A DNA stretch of 6,182 nt from Bacteroidia bacterium (GTDB taxonomy: Bacteria; Bacteroidota; Bacteroidia; Bacteroidales; Dysgonomonadaceae). Below, piece by piece: positions 1 through 4,746 of this stretch; position 1 is the first letter of the stretch, and each line of letters starts with the position of its first letter. The DNA lies in assembly GCA_030539475.1 (NCBI GenBank), contig JAUNRY010000133.1, forward strand, positions 1 to 6,182, given 5' to 3'. The notes beneath the pieces were generated by a model. The model was not told the origin of the DNA, made no database searches, and saw only the letters and a list, made by a program, of their open reading frames with translations. The position numbers and the translations under genes are program-made.

Positions 1-995
1 GGAACATAATACGTTTGAATGTGAGTGGCTTCCGGAATCAGGAATAACTCTTTCTCATCTGTTCCTGTTGCAAGATTAAATGCCCTGTCGGTCATATAAT
101 AGGTGTCGGCTTTGCTTCCTGCCATCATCAATAAAGGCTGATTAATCAAATCCATGTTGGTGGCTGCGTCAAATTCCATCAAATCGAGCAGGCTGCTCAT
201 CGTGTATCTGAACGTTGAATTTGGATGAGCGTGCGTTCTGTGGTAGTAGTAATGCCCTTCCCGATACAAATCGAAAGGCATTTTATCGGCCATCTCATCG
301 GTTGTTTCCGTGTCGGAAGCATAGCGAACTTCTCCGCCGGCTGCTTCTAAAGCACGTGCTTGGGTGGCCTCTTTCAACCGTTGCTGAATGGTTGACAATC
401 CCGAACTCATAAATCCGTTACGCCTTACTTCGCCTGAATTAAACATACTTAGCGTTGCTACCGCTTTGAAACGTTTATCGGTCTGCGCCGCTTTTAAGGA
501 ATATCCGCCACCGCCACAAATGCCGAGCAACCCGAGGTCATCGGAATCCACGCCGGCATAGTGGGTAATAAAATCGGCCATTCCGCGAATATCTTCGATA
601 CGAAAAGCAGGCTTGTCAACGTTGCGTGGTTCACCGCCGCTGGCTCCCTGATAAGATGCATCGGCGGCAATGGCAATGTAACCCGATTCGGCCAATCGTT
701 GAGCATATAATCCCGCAACCTGCTCTTTAACTCCACCGTTAGGGTGGGCAACTACTACTGCGGGATATTTTTTTGAAGCGTCATAATTAGCCGGTGTATA
801 TACATTGGCAGAAATATCAATACCATTCAGTTTATACGAAACCGGATGTACATTTACTTTTCCTTTTACATTTTCTGTAATAGCGCCACCGTAAACCAAT
901 CCAAACGGATTTGCCGGTTTGGTTTGACTCGATGCTGCTATGCTTGCTGAAATAAACATAATTGTGAACAAATAATTTTTAATCTTCTTTTCCAT
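1..995 (-). CDS. Secreted alpha/beta hydrolase, dienelactone-hydrolase/YcjY-like, C-terminus cut by window edge
   Basis: Reading leftward from ATG at 995, 331 codons are open to the window edge, so the stop lies outside. Residues 1-23 look like a Sec signal peptide (Lys-rich start, hydrophobic YLFTIMFISASIA, then ASSQ), with no lipobox, so a periplasmic protein is inferred. The rest reads as an alpha/beta hydrolase: HPNGG at 84-88 in the oxyanion-hole region, nucleophile elbow GICGGGG with Cys160, likely acid Asp297 in AGSKAD, and likely catalytic His325 in PEATHIQ. A cysteine in the G-x-C-x-G elbow is the dienelactone-hydrolase arrangement, and the whole pattern resembles YcjY-type hydrolases common in Bacteroidota. 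Only a few residues are probably missing, judging by how close His325 is to the edge. The start follows the lipoprotein esterase stop by 22 bases, suggesting co-transcription. The substrate is unknown; an ester or lactone is likely from the fold. Family call fairly sure, substrate not. Confidence 0.85.
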   Translation of the reverse strand, partial: MEKKIKNYLFTIMFISASIAASSQTKPANPFGLVYGGAITENVKGKVNVHPVSYKLNGIDISANVYTPANYDASKKYPAVVVAHPNGGVKEQVAGLYAQRLAESGYIAIAADASYQGASGGEPRNVDKPAFRIEDIRGMADFITHYAGVDSDDLGLLGICGGGGYSLKAAQTDKRFKAVATLSMFNSGEVRRNGFMSSGLSTIQQRLKEATQARALEAAGGEVRYASDTETTDEMADKMPFDLYREGHYYYHRTHAHPNSTFRYTMSSLLDLMEFDAATNMDLINQPLLMMAGSKADTYYMTDRAFNLATGTDEKELFLIPEATHIQTYYV

Positions 996-1017
996 TCTAT
1001 AAAGTTGTTTGTTATTT

Positions 1018-2115
1018 TTATTTATCCAATCCTTTTTCCCTTAACCACTTAGAAAGCAAATCGGCAATCTCCTCGTTGTTTAAATCGGAAAACGGAAAAT
1101 GGGTGTTGCCTTTTATTCCTATTTCGGGCAGATGAATCACTGTTACATCACCCCCATACTTATTTACGGTATCTCTCCATAACTTTGCCATTTCAAGCCT
1201 TGTACGCCAGCCGTCTGCTCCGGGATTATCGGATGATTCCTTGGGGATAAAATCGCCATAGTAAATGATGATAGGAATTTGGGTGAGTTTCATAAAGTCG
1301 TCCATCGGTATGCCATCAGCTGACAATGGGCCGGATGAGCTTTGTATGGGAGCGGGAACTTCACCTTCAGGAAACACAAATCCGCTTCCGGGTTCATACG
1401 ATGCAATTGCTTTTACATTTTCATTGCCAATAGCGGTTCTCCAGCCGAATCCGCCCGAATGAGAGTGGGTTACAAGTATTCCGGCTCCTATTTTATTAAA
1501 AAGTTCTGAAACGGCAGAGGTGATAACTTCCGTATCAAAACCGCCTACATTGGGCGTCATCTGACGGAAATACTGGTTGAGCGTTTCTTCACTTTTATCA
1601 AACTGTACGCCCTCGAAAAAATCGGGCCATATACCCAATCGGAAAGTTCCAAACCACTCTTGTTCATCCGTAACAGGTAAGATAGTGGACTCTACCGTAC
1701 TGCGTCCGGCATTGCCTCTGCGGGGTTGATTGATAAGGTAAACTCCAAATCTGCGCTTGAGAAATATGTTCTGAAAACCATCCCGGCCGTCGGGAGTGGT
1801 TTCCCAAGTTTTTGAAAACTGCCCTATCCCGTGCCAAAACACCAAAGGTAATTTCCGGGCTTTGTCTGGAATTTGGTAAAAAATATAGGCGTGGTCACCG
1901 TGAAAGGTTTGTCCCTCCGGAGTTCGTGTGTATGGGTTAAACTCTCCCGGAGAAGTAATAACACTGCCCCCGACAGCGAAACTTCCCTGTTCTTTTAATA
2001 CAATAAAATCATCATTTTCACTGTTGCTATTGTTATTTGGTTCACATCCAGCTAACAAAAATACAGTTAGCATAAATACTGTTTGTAAACATTTCTTGAA
2101 ATAGTTGATTATCAT
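1018..2115 (-). CDS. Lipoprotein alpha/beta hydrolase, esterase-713-like
   Basis: A 365-residue protein. The N-terminus is a lipoprotein signal: basic KK, hydrophobic run, and lipobox L21-A22-G23-C24, followed by an Asn/Ser-rich tether, so the mature protein is probably anchored by lipidated Cys24 in the envelope. The fold is alpha/beta hydrolase: a GSFAVGG strand at 44-50, oxyanion-region FWHGIGQ at 93-99, a nucleophile elbow VTHSHSGG with serines at 218 and 220, a likely acid Glu241 in ASYEPGSG, and a likely catalytic His339 in KGNTHFPF. A glutamate placed shortly after the nucleophile strand, rather than a late aspartate, is the arrangement I recall for the esterase 713 group from Alcaligenes, whose members act on esters; similarity is judged from memory. 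It is the middle gene of the leftward set, 46 bases after the DUF418 gene. The substrate cannot be told. Start ATG at 2115 is supported because the signal peptide begins there. Confidence 0.85.
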   Translation of the reverse strand: MIINYFKKCLQTVFMLTVFLLAGCEPNNNSNSENDDFIVLKEQGSFAVGGSVITSPGEFNPYTRTPEGQTFHGDHAYIFYQIPDKARKLPLVFWHGIGQFSKTWETTPDGRDGFQNIFLKRRFGVYLINQPRRGNAGRSTVESTILPVTDEQEWFGTFRLGIWPDFFEGVQFDKSEETLNQYFRQMTPNVGGFDTEVITSAVSELFNKIGAGILVTHSHSGGFGWRTAIGNENVKAIASYEPGSGFVFPEGEVPAPIQSSSGPLSADGIPMDDFMKLTQIPIIIYYGDFIPKESSDNPGADGWRTRLEMAKLWRDTVNKYGGDVTVIHLPEIGIKGNTHFPFSDLNNEEIADLLSKWLREKGLDK

Positions 2116-2161
2116 ATTTTTAATTATTTAATATTGCAAGATTTTAGTAAATAAGTACGCT

Positions 2162-3433
2162 TTACTGTTTTTCTTCTTTTCTCTTGAACGGTTGCCATTT
2201 AAGATAGGTACCTGAACGCCAAAGCCACTCGAGCGGGCCATACAGAAAGCGCTTCATCCAATATTTGCTGAAAATCACCTGTAAAACATAGATAACAACT
2301 CCGAGCACAAAGAGTTCCGTTGCTCCCCATGTGCCAAAAAAGGCACCGAATCCCCACCCTGAAAACAGAATAGCACCAATTATACCCTGCATTTCGTAGT
2401 TAGTTAATCCCATTCGTCCATATGGAGTTATTGTATCTAAGTATTTTCTTACGCCTTTTATTTGATAAAGGGTTATGAAGCCCATCGCCAAGGCACCGGA
2501 TAGCAGGACTAAACTTATGTCGTTGAGAGCGGCGGTTAAAAGTGCCACCGGTGGAATATTAGCGCCCTGTCTCATCAACATAAAAAGATTAACAGACTCT
2601 TTTGATAGCAACCCTATAATGAAATTAATAAAGAGAGTTGAAATTAAGAACGCCAGAAAAAGAACAACATTCCTTTTTCGTTTTATGTGAACTTCTTCAA
2701 AAAAACGTATACGCCCAACAATGAGCCCTAATATAAAGAGCGCCATTGTAACATATCCACGACCACTTATTCCGAATTGATAATTAAATTTTCTCATTGT
2801 TCCGTTGGTCACATTCTCTTTAGCCGTTTGAAAGAAAGTAGGTCTTTCTCTTTCTTCATTTGCAGGCGGCGCCGGACGACTTTGTTCTCTGTTTTGCTGT
2901 ATATTTGGTTGAGCAACGATAGTTGTCTGTTCATTTGAAATTTTGTCAACGCCAACAATAAATATACGTGGTGTACCAAGCAACAAAAGAGCTACAATAA
3001 TCATCAACATCCAGTTTTTTAAAGGGAAAAGTAAAACCAGTACCACTCCAAACAGAGCATAAACTGGCAAAATATCGAGATAAGTGAAGCAAGTGCCAAT
3101 CATACCAATCACGAAAAGCAATAACAATCTCCAAAGGAAACGACCACGAAAATCTATTCCTTTTTTCGATGCTCTATCCATCTGTATAAAAAAACTCATG
3201 CCAAATAAAAAGGCAAAAATATTGATAAACCTTCCCATTATTATATTTTGGAAAAGCCATTGTACTGCTCCATCCAAAATAGGGAAGTTGGGCTCACCCG
3301 GCCGCACGCCGGAAAAAACACCAAAGCGTTGCAACATGTGAGTAATTATAACACCAAATAACGCAAATCCCCGAAGGGCATCTATTACGGTTATTCGTCT
3401 CGAAGGAAGTGAAATAGCATTGTTTTTTTCCAT
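2162..3433 (-). CDS. DUF418 family polytopic membrane protein (YeiB-like)
   Basis: A 423-residue protein with about ten hydrophobic segments, so an inner-membrane protein. Family signs, numbered from the chosen start: RRITVIDALRGFALFG at 12-27, the usual opening of this group; GRMGLTNYEMQG at 339-350; and the C-terminal GPLEWLWR at 399-406, the hallmark of DUF418. Between segments at about 143-160 and 227-240 lies a polar Pro/Glu/Arg-rich loop (about 170-215) that looks less conserved. DUF418 proteins are distantly like membrane acyltransferases, but their reaction is not established, so none is given here. The frame stays open upstream to a TTG at 3508, adding 25 residues; I prefer ATG 3433 because the conserved domain starts just after it and a candidate -7 box covers 3513-3506, which would put the transcript start downstream of the TTG. 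First gene of the leftward set. Locally very AT-rich (27% GC by hand count over 2581-2640). Confidence 0.88.
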   Translation of the reverse strand: MEKNNAISLPSRRITVIDALRGFALFGVIITHMLQRFGVFSGVRPGEPNFPILDGAVQWLFQNIIMGRFINIFAFLFGMSFFIQMDRASKKGIDFRGRFLWRLLLLFVIGMIGTCFTYLDILPVYALFGVVLVLLFPLKNWMLMIIVALLLLGTPRIFIVGVDKISNEQTTIVAQPNIQQNREQSRPAPPANEERERPTFFQTAKENVTNGTMRKFNYQFGISGRGYVTMALFILGLIVGRIRFFEEVHIKRKRNVVLFLAFLISTLFINFIIGLLSKESVNLFMLMRQGANIPPVALLTAALNDISLVLLSGALAMGFITLYQIKGVRKYLDTITPYGRMGLTNYEMQGIIGAILFSGWGFGAFFGTWGATELFVLGVVIYVLQVIFSKYWMKRFLYGPLEWLWRSGTYLKWQPFKRKEEKQ

Positions 3434-3505
3434 TTCTGTATTATTTAAATTGAATATATTGAATAAGTTTGTAATTCTTAAAAATTTCAATCGATTATGA
3501 AGACA

Positions 3506-3513
3506 CAAAAATA
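3506..3513 (-). promoter_or_regulatory. Candidate -7 box for the leftward three-gene set
   Basis: On the minus strand this reads TATTTTTG, matching the Bacteroidota -7 consensus TAnnTTTG. It would start transcription near 3500, leaving a leader of about 65 bases before ATG 3433. No TTG is found at the usual 19-base spacing for a -33 element, so the promoter would be weak alone, which would suit dependence on an activator. Short AT-rich matches arise by chance, so confidence is modest. Confidence 0.4.
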
Positions 3514-3526
3514 GAGCTTAAAAATC

Positions 3527-3563
3527 GGTATTTCCTTATACCAATTACTGATTACTTACCAAT
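3527..3563. promoter_or_regulatory. Cluster of short repeats, candidate regulator operator
   Basis: The divergent region holds a perfect inverted repeat GGTAT-6 bases-ATACC (3527-3542), a direct repeat TACCAAT at 3539-3545 and 3557-3563 (18 bases apart, start to start), and ATTACT at 3544-3549 and 3551-3556. The cluster lies just upstream of the candidate leftward -7 box, at about -27 to -63 from its expected start, where an AraC-type activator commonly binds direct half-sites. Binding by the adjacent regulator is inference only; the repeats are short and the region AT-rich. Confidence 0.35.
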
Positions 3564-3610
3564 ATCGCTTTTTCTTAAGCAAACACCTCTACAAGAACGA
3601 TATATTTTGC

Positions 3611-3618
3611 TAAATTTG
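3611..3618 (+). promoter_or_regulatory. Candidate -7 box for the AraC-type regulator gene
   Basis: TAAATTTG matches the Bacteroidota -7 consensus TAnnTTTG and ends 20 bases before ATG 3639, implying a very short leader. The expected -33 TTG is absent at 19-base spacing (CTA is there instead). The match and position are reasonable but not proof. Confidence 0.45.
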
Positions 3619-3638
3619 CGATAATAATTTCAAAAAAA

Positions 3639-4532
3639 ATGGATACAATTATCAATTTCAACAGCATCAAGGAATACAACGAGTTTAATAATAACGAAAC
3701 TTTACATCCTCTTGTCGGCGTGGTGCATCTCGAAAAAGCATCTCCAAGAAAACTCAGGCGATTGCGTTATTCCTTTTACACCATTTTTCTGAAAAAGGTA
3801 AAATGTGGCGATTTACGATACGGTTTGAGCAATTACGACTATGAAGAGGGAACATTGATATTTCTTGCACCGGGACAAGTTATTGGCCAATACGGGGAAG
3901 ATTTTTACCAACCACAGGGGATTGCATTAGTCTTTCATCCCGATTTTATAACGGGAACTTCATTGGGAAATAACATTCACGATTACCATTTTTTCTCCTA
4001 CGCAGTAAATGAAGCCCTGCATTTGTCTGAACATGAAAGAAAAGTCATATTGGATTGTTTTTCGAAGATTGAATACGAACTGCATCATGCAATTGACAAA
4101 CACAGCAAACAATTGATTGTATCCAATATCGAACTTTTTCTGAATTACTGCACCCGTTTTTACGACCGCCAATTCATCACCAGAGACAATAGCAACAAAG
4201 GCATTTTAGAGCGATTTGAAGACAAATTGAACAAGTATTTCGTCTCGGCCAAACCGCAAAACAACGGCTTGCCTACCGTTTCGTGGTGTGCCGATGAACT
4301 TAATTTATCGGCCAATTATTTCGGTGATTTAATCAAGAAAGAAACCGGAGTTTCCGCTCAGGAGTACATTCAAACCAAGGTAATTGAAGTGGCAAAGAAA
4401 AGATTGTTTGATGCCGATAAAACCATTAGCGAAATTGCTTATGAACTGGGTTTCAAATATCCGCAGCACTTTACCCGTTTGTTTAAACAACGAACGGGAC
4501 ATACACCCAATGAATACCGGTCGGTAAATTAA
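3639..4532 (+). CDS. AraC-family transcriptional regulator
   Basis: A 297-residue cytoplasmic regulator. Residues about 20-180 are a variable sensor domain; the stretch at 45-105, with FLAPGQVIGQYGE and IALVFHPDF, looks like the cupin-type beta barrel of AraC-like proteins that report a small ligand. The C-terminal 100 residues are the double helix-turn-helix: first helix pair in TVSWCADELNLSANYFGDLI (213-232), second in KTISEIAYELGFKYPQHFTR (261-280), closing with LFKQRTGHTPNEYR, the standard AraC signature (F-x-R-x-F-K-x-x-x-G-x-x-P-x-x-Y/F-R). Length is usual for the family. It is divergent from the three-gene hydrolase set, the classic layout for a local regulator, so control of that set is likely but inferred; the ligand is unknown. 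The gene is about 38% GC in its first full line (3661-3720), lower than the lyase gene that follows. Confidence 0.93.
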   Translation: MDTIINFNSIKEYNEFNNNETLHPLVGVVHLEKASPRKLRRLRYSFYTIFLKKVKCGDLRYGLSNYDYEEGTLIFLAPGQVIGQYGEDFYQPQGIALVFHPDFITGTSLGNNIHDYHFFSYAVNEALHLSEHERKVILDCFSKIEYELHHAIDKHSKQLIVSNIELFLNYCTRFYDRQFITRDNSNKGILERFEDKLNKYFVSAKPQNNGLPTVSWCADELNLSANYFGDLIKKETGVSAQEYIQTKVIEVAKKRLFDADKTISEIAYELGFKYPQHFTRLFKQRTGHTPNEYRSVN

Positions 4533-4618
4533 TCTCCAAGCCTGAAAAACAATTTTATAAATGTAGTTTCTAAATTGAGGGTTGAGGCAACGAAATAAGG
4601 AAATTTTTCTTTATACCA

Positions 4619-4648
4619 TTGCCTGTCTATTTATTTGTATTATATTTG
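4619..4648 (+). promoter_or_regulatory. Bacteroidota-type promoter for the lyase gene
   Basis: TTG at 4619-4621 and TATATTTG at 4641-4648 are separated by exactly 19 bases, matching both parts of the Bacteroidota -33/-7 consensus. Transcription would begin near 4655, giving an untranslated leader of roughly 90 bases before ATG 4747. This is the best promoter match in the window. The rest of the 4533-4746 gap shows no gene, no convincing hairpin terminator behind the regulator gene, and no ATG-started leader peptide. Confidence 0.65.
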
Positions 4649-4746
4649 CACCCTGATTTAAACAATTTACTATCGAACGAGTGCTTTTTTTGATATTTTT
4701 AAATACAAAGCCTCTAATATCTATCAATCGGACAAACTCACCTATT

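Noticed and set aside
215..751. Short reading frames overlapping the secreted hydrolase (215-412 plus, 494-751 minus)
   Set aside because: The minus-strand frame from 995 is open through the region and carries the catalytic motifs; these are out-of-frame shadows.
2946..3134. 62-residue minus-strand frame inside the DUF418 gene, possibly a sign of a frameshift
   Set aside because: The DUF418 frame is uninterrupted here with hydrophobic segments and family motifs before and after it.
3434..3508. N-terminal extension of the DUF418 protein from a TTG start at 3508
   Set aside because: The added 25 residues resemble no family N-terminus, the TTG lies inside a candidate -7 box, and the conserved domain starts shortly after ATG 3433.
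4533..4615. Rho-independent terminator after the AraC-type gene
   Set aside because: Only weak A/T-rich complementarity (around AAGGAAATTTTTCTT) is present; no GC-rich stem followed by a T run was found.
4681..4746. GTG at 4681 in frame with the lyase, adding 22 residues
   Set aside because: The translated stretch is low-complexity leader sequence with no family similarity, and ATG 4747 already gives a slightly long N-terminus for the family.
4655..4746. TnaC-like leader peptide upstream of the lyase
   Set aside because: No ATG occurs between the predicted transcript start and 4747, and no Trp codon is present in the leader in the lyase frame.
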